DNA from: a virus | Strand: one strand, 5' to 3' | DNA length: 30,684 nt | Virus record (IMG/VR): IMGVR_UViG_3300023174_009219 | Coordinates: 1 to 30,684 of that record | Position numbers and translations under genes: made by a program | Notes under the pieces: model-generated | Database searches by the model: none | Told to the model about the DNA's origin: nothing | What the model saw: the letters and a program-made list of their open reading frames with translations, nothing else | Shown here: positions 1 to 5,635 of the stretch, in pieces | Layout of the letters: every line of letters starts with the position of its first letter | Numbering within the stretch: position 1 is the first letter of the stretch

Positions 1-21
1 CTATGTGGAACTGATGACTGC

Positions 22-1122
22 ATGGCTTACCTCGTAAAAAAACAGCGGTCTCCGTTCTTCTATATCCGGTTCCGCAATCTCATGACCGAACAATGGGAGG
101 AGAAGAATCTGAAGCTCCGTCATGATGACCCGAAGGACTCCGCAAAGGCTCTCAAGGAAGCGGCTCGACGCACGAGCGAGGAGGCCATCGTGCGCCCTCA
201 TGGCGGTGGTAATTTCTCCGAGTGGGTTCCCGACTACATCAAGAGCCACTACAAGAACCCCCGCACGATGCGACGCTCCCAGTTCTTCTGGGGTACCATC
301 CATGTCTTCCTCCACGAGCAGGGGATCCGTCACCCTCGCGAGGTTTCCTACAAGCACGCCCAAGACTACCTCGACTGGAGGAAGGGTGACTCCGGTGACC
401 ATGCCGGTCATAACACCGCCCGCATGGAGGTGAAGTTCCTCTCCTTCCTCATGAGTGAGGCGATCCGTCGCGGCCATGCTGAGACAAATGGCATCGCCCT
501 GGCACGCATCCCCCTCGGCATCGCCAAGGAAAAGCGGGAAATCACCGAGACGGAGATCAGTGCCGCTCGACTTGAACTTGCCAAGGAGCGCGACTGGATG
601 GCCACGGCCTTCGAGCTTCAGCTCCATCTCGGCTGCCGATTCTCCGAGACCCGCATTCCCCAGGAACGCATCGATCTGAAAAAGCAAAACATTCAGGTCT
701 GTGACTCCAAGCGTCAGGACGGAGATCCTCGCAAATGGTTCACCACCCCCATGAATACCCAGCTTGCCTCCTTCCTGAAGACGATCACCTGGCATGATGG
801 ATTCACGATCCCTCCCATCGAGCGAACGATGAACCGAGACTACAATCGGGCCATCGGTCGTGCTGCTGTGGGAGTTACGAGTCATTGTCTGCGGGTCTCC
901 TTTATTTCACGATGCCACCGAGCTGGGCTCTCCGAACACGAAGCGATGCGCCTCGTGAATCACTCGACACGGATGGTCCACCGGACTTACTCGAAGCTAA
1001 ACGTCGAGGACGCACGCTCCGCGATGCTGCGGGTTCCTTTGCCCCCGCCTCGGAAGCGAGGAAAGCGCGCACCCAGCGCAGCGTCGTCTTCTTCCCGAAA
1101 AAAGGGCAACCCCTCCGCTTGA
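22..1122 (+). CDS. int: Tyrosine recombinase (phage integrase)
   Basis: This is a site-specific integrase of the tyrosine recombinase family, expected to join phage attP and host attB. It has 366 residues. An N-terminal arm/core-binding part (about 1-170) precedes the catalytic domain. The catalytic set is visible: R206 in LGCRFSETR, the H288-x-x-R291 pair in SHCLRVSF, H314 in LVNHST, and the nucleophile Y323 in HRTYSKL. The C-terminal tail is basic and low in complexity (PPPRKRGKRAPSAASSSSRKK). The ATG at 22 gives the usual short N-terminus ending in a YIRFR-type strand. The frame is open to the window edge, so a longer start cannot be excluded. It is one of only two + strand genes, and its 3' end overlaps a convergent HTH gene. 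The attachment site is not visible and probably lies just left of the window. Confidence 0.93.
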   Translation: MAYLVKKQRSPFFYIRFRNLMTEQWEEKNLKLRHDDPKDSAKALKEAARRTSEEAIVRPHGGGNFSEWVPDYIKSHYKNPRTMRRSQFFWGTIHVFLHEQGIRHPREVSYKHAQDYLDWRKGDSGDHAGHNTARMEVKFLSFLMSEAIRRGHAETNGIALARIPLGIAKEKREITETEISAARLELAKERDWMATAFELQLHLGCRFSETRIPQERIDLKKQNIQVCDSKRQDGDPRKWFTTPMNTQLASFLKTITWHDGFTIPPIERTMNRDYNRAIGRAAVGVTSHCLRVSFISRCHRAGLSEHEAMRLVNHSTRMVHRTYSKLNVEDARSAMLRVPLPPPRKRGKRAPSAASSSSRKKGNPSA

Positions 1123-1228
1123 GGGCCGAGAGCTCCGTCGGATTCATCCCGACGAGTTCGGCCAGATGACAGGGAAATTCCAGCCTATCGAGGTCGGGTT
1201 TGTTGTCCATTGAGAATCGTTGATTCAT
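902..1228 (-). CDS. Small HTH protein, excisionase/Nu1-like, overlapping int
   Basis: A 108-residue frame converges on the integrase gene. Residues about 15-60 (LAELVGMNPTELSALKRRGCPF, then KKTTLRWVRAFLAS) look like the small winged HTH fold of phage excisionases and Nu1-type proteins, with a helix, a turn, a recognition helix and a beta-wing. This part lies mostly outside the integrase gene and looks like real protein. The last 50 residues are encoded antisense to int and are Arg/Ser-rich, so they may be a little-constrained tail. The start is the ATG at 1228, with a second ATG at 1210; neither has a clear SD. Its position next to int suits a recombination directionality factor, but that is inference. 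The 221-bp overlap is unusually long, which lowers confidence. Confidence 0.5.
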   Translation of the reverse strand: MNQRFSMDNKPDLDRLEFPCHLAELVGMNPTELSALKRRGCPFFGKKTTLRWVRAFLASEAGAKEPAASRSVRPRRLASSKSGGPSVSSDSRGASLRVRRAQLGGIVK

Positions 1229-1246
1229 ACAAAAGTTGCCTGGGAA

Positions 1247-1399
1247 TTACTTCTTGGGAACTCCGTAGGTTTTTTTCAGAGCCTTCCGCACGAGATCCGA
1301 AACCTTCAGATCCTCACTACTTGCCAGCTTGCGGAGGTGCATGATTACTGGCTTGGCAAGCCGTACGTTGATCTTCGAGTCAAAAGTCGTTCCGTTCAT
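1247..1399 (-). CDS. Ribbon-helix-helix (CopG/Arc-like) DNA-binding protein
   Basis: This 50-residue protein has the RHH layout. A short beta strand (DSKINVRLA) is followed by helix A (PVIMHLRKLASSED) and helix B (KVSDLVRKALKKTYG). RHH proteins bind operators as dimers through the paired strand. I prefer the ATG at 1399; a TTG at 1429 would add ten residues that do not look like protein. It is transcribed away from a second RHH gene that starts at 1501. The gap between them holds repeated TTGGGA elements and a TTGGAC/GTCCAA inverted repeat that overlaps this start codon. A role in the lysogeny decision or in int control is inferred from position. Confidence 0.75.
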   Translation of the reverse strand: MNGTTFDSKINVRLAKPVIMHLRKLASSEDLKVSDLVRKALKKTYGVPKK

Positions 1400-1500
1400 T
1401 GGACGACTTTGTAGTCCAACTATTCCCAATGTTCAACAACAATCACTTTGCTTAGTAGTTTTTTTTTGGGAATTTGAAAATTTGTGTCACATTGGGATCT
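1400..1500. promoter_or_regulatory. Divergent control region between two RHH genes
   Basis: This 101-bp gap separates the divergent RHH genes. TTGGGAAT occurs at 1466-1473 and, as its exact complement ATTCCCAA, at 1422-1429. ACATTGGGA at 1489-1497 is an exact inverted copy of TCCCAATGT at 1424-1432. TTGGAC (1399-1404) and GTCCAA (1414-1419) form a further 6-bp inverted repeat at the leftward start codon. Repeated half-sites of this kind are what RHH dimers usually bind. No convincing -35/-10 pair could be read. Confidence 0.5.
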
Positions 1501-1716
1501 ATGAAGAAACAAACCATGGATGAAAAAATCGGAGTCAGAATCCCCACATCGTGGAAACTCCACCTCGAAGAACTCACCAAACAACGACCCCCAGGAACCA
1601 AGATCAGCGACCTCGCACGCGAAGCTATCTATCAGGTGTTCTTTTCAACTCCCACCAAAAAGAAAAATGGGGGGGGGCTAAGTCCTCCTAATAGAACAAC
1701 TTACAAAGAATCCTGA
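1501..1716 (+). CDS. Ribbon-helix-helix DNA-binding protein, divergent partner
   Basis: This 71-residue protein is a second RHH candidate, on the + strand. The strand is DEKIGVRIP, helix A is SWKLHLEELTKQRP, and helix B is KISDLAREAIYQVF. A Lys/Gly/Pro-rich tail follows (TPTKKKNGGGLSPP). The ATG at 1501 sits a few bases after GGGA. A TTG at 1474 and an ATG at 1516 are alternatives. A run of G at 1670-1676 near the 3' end could be prone to slippage. It shares a control region with the leftward RHH gene and may be its antagonist, in the manner of a repressor/Cro pair. That is inference from layout. Confidence 0.7.
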   Translation: MKKQTMDEKIGVRIPTSWKLHLEELTKQRPPGTKISDLAREAIYQVFFSTPTKKKNGGGLSPPNRTTYKES

Positions 1717-1886
1717 AGGGTTTTGTCTGCTAAAAGAACAGGTCTGATTCTGAGATATTACAACAGATGATGTTACTTGACCAGAATCGGTTCGCCATTT
1801 AGTTGTCAGACATGGAAAGAGAGGGAGACTTACTTGATCTCAATATCCTCGGCGAAAACGATTAGACTTTCTTCCATTCAGGGATT

Positions 1887-2135
1887 CTAAAACTCAACCC
1901 TTCGCCACCGATCCCGCCACAGGAGGTCGCTGAGTCTGTTGGCTAGTCCGATTATGCGGACTTCGGGTTCGGAGGGGAGTAGGAGATGAAGGGCCTCGTG
2001 GACTACCGTATCTAGTCTCTCACGGGTATTCTGTGAGGGGTCTACTTCGATCAGGTCGGGGGCGTGGGCTAGGCCGTGGGCTTTTTCCTTGCCGAGCTTG
2101 CGGTCTCGGATCTTGAGGGTTCTGGGGAGTTTCAT
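1887..2135 (-). CDS. Small HExxH metallopeptidase-like protein
   Basis: This 82-residue protein carries VVHEALHLLLPSEPEV, a zinc-type HExxH with a following Glu that could be the third ligand, as in ImmA/IrrE-like and SprT-like proteins. The preceding IEVDPSQNTRERLDT stretch is common in phage proteins of this type. The start overlaps the upstream stop as ATGA (2132-2135), so translation is coupled. The protein is shorter than full ImmA peptidases (about 120 or more residues), so the substrate is unknown. It could be a repressor-cleaving factor given the HTH and RHH genes nearby, but nothing shows this directly. Confidence 0.7.
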   Translation of the reverse strand: MKLPRTLKIRDRKLGKEKAHGLAHAPDLIEVDPSQNTRERLDTVVHEALHLLLPSEPEVRIIGLANRLSDLLWRDRWRRVEF

Positions 2136-2326
2136 TCCAGCTTCTCCCCGATGACTTCTTCGAGCATGGAGTGGAAATCTGCCAATGCCTCCAGCATCTG
2201 GTCTTGGTCATCCGTGGTGCAGCGCAGTCGGAAGGGTAGCTCGATGCCGTCGATCTTCACATCTAAGGAAAGACTCCATCGGACTTTCCCTTCCTGTGTG
2301 CTTTCTGACTCGGAGATCACGCTCAT
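2132..2326 (-). CDS. Small hypothetical phage protein
   Basis: This is a 64-residue acidic protein of unknown function, beginning MSVISESEST and ending EEVIGEKLE. A beta-rich first half (WSLSLDVKIDGIELPFRLRC) precedes an amphipathic helix (DDQDQMLEALADFHSMLEEV). The ATG at 2326 overlaps the upstream stop as ATGA, and its own stop overlaps the next start the same way. It is therefore the middle gene of a coupled trio. I do not recognise a family. Confidence 0.7.
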   Translation of the reverse strand: MSVISESESTQEGKVRWSLSLDVKIDGIELPFRLRCTTDDQDQMLEALADFHSMLEEVIGEKLE

Positions 2327-2607
2327 GCTTTTTCCTCGGCCTTGTAGTAGTGCCAGACTTCCGCAGTGGCGCGACCTGAATAGATGCGGAACTTCTTGCG
2401 CTGAAGTTTGCCAGCTTTGACCATGCGAATCATTTTGTGGCTGATCGTCGTGACTGCCGTGTTGGTAATCTCTGCCATCTGGTTTATTGTGAGCCAACCT
2501 TCCGGGACTTGATCCACTCGCCCGGTGGGGTAGGTAGCTTGCATGATTTCTGCCAGCCACTCGTTCGCGGACTTCTCAGGATGTGAGGCTATACTCTTTT
2601 TTTTCAT
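2323..2607 (-). CDS. Winged helix-turn-helix DNA-binding protein
   Basis: This 94-residue protein has a helix-turn-helix in EGWLTINQMAEITNTAVTTISHKMIRMVKAG, followed by a strand pair (LQRKKFRIYSGRATAEVWHYY) that could form the wing. The fold suggests a transcription regulator or a small DNA-binding accessory protein. The ATG at 2607 gives a lysine-rich N-terminus; longer reading would run back into the metallophosphoesterase gene. It begins 20 nt after that gene and is ATGA-coupled to the next. It lies near the RHH pair, so a regulatory role is plausible. Its target is unknown. Confidence 0.72.
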   Translation of the reverse strand: MKKKSIASHPEKSANEWLAEIMQATYPTGRVDQVPEGWLTINQMAEITNTAVTTISHKMIRMVKAGKLQRKKFRIYSGRATAEVWHYYKAEEKA

Positions 2608-2627
2608 GGGGATAATTAGCTTTTGAT

Positions 2628-3392
2628 CTAAAAGGGAAGCCGCCAGCCGTGATCCTCTCCCTCGCTGGGGCCGGTGAAGAGCCAGACTTGGCTGGCGGGA
2701 TTCTTCCCCTCTCGAAATTCTCCAGCACAGATGCCAGATCCCCATGCAAGGGTTTGTTTTCTCGTATTTGCATAGGCCATCTCTCTCCTGCGAGCCAATG
2801 TCCCTACGCTGAAGCCTTCGGAGTTCTTTCGCGTGCGTCCTGTGGCGTAGGATGCCCTGTGCGTGTGGGCGTGGATCACCTTGCCGGGGCCGAATGCCTC
2901 ACAGTGATCCCTAGTCGCGTTCTCGGAATACATGACCCCATGCATGAAGGTGATGTCGGCGCGTTTGTATTCCTGCCAGACCGCATCGTAGGGGATGACC
3001 CGTGTTCCGATCTTAGCGCAGCCGTCCTCGATGTGCTGAATGGCACGGTTCGCGGCGTAGGCGATCACCGCATTCGGAGAGGACTGAAGATGCCAGAGCC
3101 GAGCCTCATGATTCCCACAGAGCAGGATGTCGGGGCGATATTCTCGGAGGAACATCAGGCCCCCGTCGATGTCTGGAGCGACCGGCTCCGCTGAGTCAGC
3201 ATCTATCCCACGAGCACCCGAGCGGAAGGCAGCAGTATCAATGGCATCGCCAAGATGCAGAGTCAGATCATCTCGGCGAATCCACTTCTTCTTGAAGTCG
3301 AGGACTGCCTTCTTTGCCTCGGGACAGATGTGCTTTCCGTGGGAGCATCCCACAGCCATAAACCTCGTCCATTTAGAAATGATGCCGGCCAT
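2628..3392 (-). CDS. Calcineurin-like metallophosphoesterase
   Basis: This 254-residue protein has the metal-binding motifs of the calcineurin-like phosphoesterase superfamily in order: GCSHGKH near residue 15, LHLGDAID, LLCGNHEARLW, FMHG, and VIHAHTHRASY. These proteins hydrolyse phosphomono- or diesters using two metal ions. The first motif reads C-S-H where D-x-H is usual, so one metal ligand appears replaced. I think this occurs in some phage members, but it makes activity less certain. The substrate is unknown. The ATG at 3392 is preceded 15 nt upstream by TTGACA. The gene lies between the endolysin and the wHTH gene. Confidence 0.85.
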   Translation of the reverse strand: MAGIISKWTRFMAVGCSHGKHICPEAKKAVLDFKKKWIRRDDLTLHLGDAIDTAAFRSGARGIDADSAEPVAPDIDGGLMFLREYRPDILLCGNHEARLWHLQSSPNAVIAYAANRAIQHIEDGCAKIGTRVIPYDAVWQEYKRADITFMHGVMYSENATRDHCEAFGPGKVIHAHTHRASYATGRTRKNSEGFSVGTLARRREMAYANTRKQTLAWGSGICAGEFREGKNPASQVWLFTGPSEGEDHGWRLPF

Positions 3393-3407
3393 TCGCTACT
3401 GCCGCTG

Positions 3408-3413
3408 TGTCAA
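3408..3413 (-). promoter_or_regulatory. TTGACA start-proximal motif (N15)
   Basis: On the - strand TTGACA ends 15 nt before the ATG of the metallophosphoesterase gene. It is one of ten such sites in the window. It is too close to the start codon to be that gene's own -35 box. Confidence 0.55.
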
Positions 3414-3421
3414 TTCGTCAG

Positions 3422-3934
3422 CTAGAGGAGCGGGTGAATCCGAAGTAGGTTCCGGGCTAGGCTTCTCTGCCTTACCTTGCGCCAGACGCCATCGCCTGTT
3501 GAGCTGTCGCGGTCTCCAGATCCGTTGGTATTGCCTTCTATGGTCAAGAAGGTGTCCCCGCTGTCGCGTTCGATGATGCCGACATGCGAGAAATCAAAGA
3601 CCACGATATCTCCAGGCATTGCCTTGGCGTGCTCTGTCAGAATGGAGACTCGACCGCTTTTTTGCCTCGCCCAGTTCACCAGATCCCAAGCTCCTGCCGT
3701 TTTAGGCCGAAAGAGGGAGGCTTTTTCTTTGGAGAGATTGAGGTAATCTCTCACCAAGTATCCGTCGAGCCACCGAAGGATGACCCAATCGACAAAGGCG
3801 GCACACCACGGCCACGGAGCGGGGTCTAGCCATGTCGCGGACTGATACTCGCGGATGCGAGGGCCTTTGTTATTGCCACCGAGTTCACGCACTCCTATCT
3901 CACGGGCGGCGATTTCAGCAATGAGGTGGTTCAT
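3422..3934 (-). CDS. Endolysin, CHAP domain amidase/peptidase
   Basis: This 170-residue protein is predicted to cut peptidoglycan at the end of infection. The CHAP-type residues are visible: nucleophile C44 in WPWCAAFVDW, H117 in FDFSHVGIIE, and E133/N135 in TIEGNTNGSG. The motif PGDIVVF before the His is typical of the family. There is no signal peptide, so release should depend on a holin, and a holin-like gene lies directly upstream. The ATG at 3934 overlaps the holin stop as ATGA. The usual cell-wall-binding domain is absent, which is common in phages of Gram-negative hosts. Confidence 0.88.
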   Translation of the reverse strand: MNHLIAEIAAREIGVRELGGNNKGPRIREYQSATWLDPAPWPWCAAFVDWVILRWLDGYLVRDYLNLSKEKASLFRPKTAGAWDLVNWARQKSGRVSILTEHAKAMPGDIVVFDFSHVGIIERDSGDTFLTIEGNTNGSGDRDSSTGDGVWRKVRQRSLARNLLRIHPLL

Positions 3935-4194
3935 GGCTGTGATGAGTCGAGGGGCGAGGGACGAGAGTCGAGGGGCGAAGAGTCTCTCTCAGCGAACTTC
4001 TGCACGACCTTGGCACTTGCGGCTGTGGCTAGAGTGATCTCTAGGAGAGAGCCGATTCCGTGAGGTACATCCTGTCCGGTGACTAGCCATCGTCCGATGA
4101 CCAGCACGACAAGGGAGAGGACTACGGCGAGAGAGAATCTGGTGATCGAGGGAGATCCCGGAGCGTCACTTAAAAGTCCTCTGAGGAAATTCAC
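3931..4194 (-). CDS. Holin-like membrane protein
   Basis: This 87-residue protein has one strong transmembrane segment (FSLAVVLSLVVLVIGRWLV, about 21-39) and a second, weaker hydrophobic stretch (IGSLLEITLATAASAKVV). The charged tail is short. Size, topology and position just before the endolysin fit a holin, which makes the inner-membrane hole. The start is GTG at 4194. The last 15 residues are a repeat (SPLDSRPSPLDSS) encoded by two 14-bp copies of a CTCGAC-type element at 3944-3957 and 3965-3978. The original C-terminus therefore seems to have been overwritten by a dispersed repeat. Confidence 0.7.
   Translation of the reverse strand: MNFLRGLLSDAPGSPSITRFSLAVVLSLVVLVIGRWLVTGQDVPHGIGSLLEITLATAASAKVVQKFAERDSSPLDSRPSPLDSSQP
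3944..3978 (-). repeat. 21-bp-period direct repeat within holin 3' end
   Basis: Two exact copies of a 14-bp unit (+ strand GAGTCGAGGGGCGA) start 21 bp apart and encode a seven-residue repeat. The sequence resembles the CTCGACC repeat in the gap at 17032-17064. Confidence 0.7.
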
Positions 4195-4277
4195 AGGGAT
4201 GAAGGGGATGAAGGGGATTGGCTGAAGACTGTTACGTCAGAAACCTCTGCGCCTCTGCGCCTCTGCGGGAGATAGAA
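4195..4277. repeat. Gap with GATGAAGGG and CCTCTGCG tandem repeats
   Basis: The gap between the spanin and holin genes contains GGGATGAA-type repeats (about 4197-4219) and three exact copies of CCTCTGCG at 4244-4267. The latter are inverted with respect to the CGCAGAGG copies on the other side of the spanin gene. No gene is seen. Confidence 0.75.
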
Positions 4278-4823
4278 TCATAGAGCGAACTTGAATCCCA
4301 TGCGAAGGGAGAGGTAACCAGCTAGGGAGGCTAGAGTGATGGCGGCGAGGCCGCGCCAGATCCAGAGTTCGCGGAGGCTCTTCTGATGCTTGGCCTTCCA
4401 GTAGGTTGCAGACTCTTCGGCCTTGATGAGGGCCAATGATAATTCATCCACCTTGGCTGAGTAGTTCGATACCTCGAGGAGCGAGGAGTCCAGGGATGCG
4501 TTCAGATCGTCTAGGGTTCGCAGTCCTGCGGGGGTGGTGACTTCGGAGCGTAGGGCGGTCGCGTGTGCCTTGGCCGAGGTCACGGCGCGCAGGACACCGG
4601 CGGATGATGGAGCGTAGGAGGCGACCGGCTTCGGAGCGGAAGCGCAGCCGGTCACTAGCAACGCAAGGATTGCCAGAACTGCAACTCCAGAGAATCTAAC
4701 GAGTCGGAGCTGAAGGCGCAGGAGCTTAACGATGAAGACCGAGACAAGTCGGATGCGGACTTCTACCCATGCCAAGGCGAGTCGGAGCAGGAAATGGCGA
4801 GCGAGTAAGGCTATGATCTTCAC
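4278..4823 (-). CDS. Unimolecular spanin (u-spanin) candidate
   Basis: This 181-residue protein has the two-anchor design of a u-spanin, which links outer and inner membranes and disrupts the outer one in the last step of lysis. A hydrophobic signal segment ends in a lipobox, LLVTGC, with C60 as the lipidated residue. A soluble helical stretch (about 70-145, rich in Ala, Leu, Ser and Glu) follows. A C-terminal membrane segment (WRGLAAITLASLAGYLSL) completes it. The basic region before the signal is unusually long (about 45 residues). The GTG start at 4823 is supported by TTGACA exactly 13 nt upstream, but a later start is possible. Flanking CGCAGAGG repeats are inverted around the gene. Confidence 0.7.
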   Translation of the reverse strand: MKIIALLARHFLLRLALAWVEVRIRLVSVFIVKLLRLQLRLVRFSGVAVLAILALLVTGCASAPKPVASYAPSSAGVLRAVTSAKAHATALRSEVTTPAGLRTLDDLNASLDSSLLEVSNYSAKVDELSLALIKAEESATYWKAKHQKSLRELWIWRGLAAITLASLAGYLSLRMGFKFAL

Positions 4824-4836
4824 TCCTTTTGCTTTG

Positions 4837-4842
4837 TGTCAA
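4837..4842 (-). promoter_or_regulatory. TTGACA start-proximal motif (N13)
   Basis: TTGACA on the - strand lies exactly 13 nt before the GTG start of the spanin gene. It supports the choice of that unusual start. Confidence 0.6.
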
Positions 4843-4882
4843 AAGGGTTCTCCCTCAGAGGCGGCGGGAGGGGAAGTTATCG

Positions 4883-4905
4883 CGCAGAGGCGCAGAGGCG
4901 CAGAG
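4883..4905 (+). repeat. CGCAGAGG tandem repeat
   Basis: There are three head-to-tail copies of the 8-bp unit, the last one lacking a base. They lie in the 207-bp gap between the spanin gene and the next gene upstream. The same unit is inverted at 4244-4267 and recurs at 8312-8343. The rest of the gap (4906-5030) is AT-rich with TAATAGTCTAACAGTC-like short repeats and no gene. Confidence 0.75.
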
Positions 4906-5030
4906 TTTTGTGTTTAATGAAGAGGGTTTTACTAACAATAAGCCGCTTTCATCTAAGCAGACTTTAGACAACCCCGTCCTGAGTTCCCCTTCCCACCTAA
5001 TAGTCTAACAGTCTACAGCCTAATAGCCTT

Positions 5031-5288
5031 TTACTGCTTCTCCACGACTCTCAGCCTCGCCTCATGGTCGGCGATCATGGCATCGTGACGGCGGTCGGTC
5101 TCCTGGGACGACTCCATGCGGATGAGCAGCTTCTCCACGGCCTCGATGCGGCCTGAGAACTTCTCGCTGGTAGCGATGAACTCGGAGCGAGAGACGAACT
5201 GGGTGGAGAGAAGGATAAAGACGATGGAGGCCGCTGCCGGGAGAGCCTTCAGGATGATGTCTCCGTATTTGAGCATTGCGGCAGTCAT
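5031..5288 (-). CDS. Small membrane protein with coiled-coil tail
   Basis: This 85-residue protein has one transmembrane segment (ALPAAASIVFILLSTQFV, about 15-32) and a heptad-like charged helix after it (EKFSGRIEAVEKLLIRMESSQE...IADHEARLRVVEK). Proteins of this shape occur in lysis cassettes as holin-associated or spanin-like factors. The ATG at 5288 overlaps the upstream stop as ATGA, which decides the start; a start nine codons earlier would overlap more. The role is inferred from its neighbours only. Confidence 0.65.
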   Translation of the reverse strand: MTAAMLKYGDIILKALPAAASIVFILLSTQFVSRSEFIATSEKFSGRIEAVEKLLIRMESSQETDRRHDAMIADHEARLRVVEKQ

Positions 5289-5635
5289 GGCGTAAGAGAG
5301 TTCATCGTTGCCCACGTTGAGAGGAGGCTGTCCATCAGATCGGCGGGGAGGGATTCTGAGGAGATGGAGAATGTGCGCTCTCCCTCAGTAGCGGTGACGC
5401 TGACTGCGGCGTTGAGCGTGTTGCGAGTTGTCTCATCCTCCATCGTTACTGATCCGCCTGATTCCAGCACGATTTGCGAGACGGTCTCGCCCTCAACTAG
5501 CTGAGAGGAGAGCCAAGTGAGAAGTGTGGTAGAGACGCTAGCAAGATCGCCCGTTAGAGGGATGTCTTGGGAGTAGCTATAGGCTCCGGTCTTGCCGAAC
5601 TTCGTAAGCGATGATGGGGTGAAAATAAGCGTCAT
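5285..5635 (-). CDS. Hypothetical protein after tail fibre
   Basis: This 116-residue protein is rich in Ser and Thr, with no membrane segment or motif that I recognise. It is ATGA-coupled at both ends, to the tail fibre gene upstream and the small membrane protein downstream. Its position suggests a minor virion or tail-fibre-associated protein. The C-terminal part (ESLPADLMDSLLSTWATMNSL) is helical. Confidence 0.6.
   Translation of the reverse strand: MTLIFTPSSLTKFGKTGAYSYSQDIPLTGDLASVSTTLLTWLSSQLVEGETVSQIVLESGGSVTMEDETTRNTLNAAVSVTATEGERTFSISSESLPADLMDSLLSTWATMNSLTP

Noticed and set aside
1-885. 294-residue - strand open frame opposite the integrase
   Set aside because: The composition is that of an antisense shadow, and the integrase catalytic residues are intact on the other strand.
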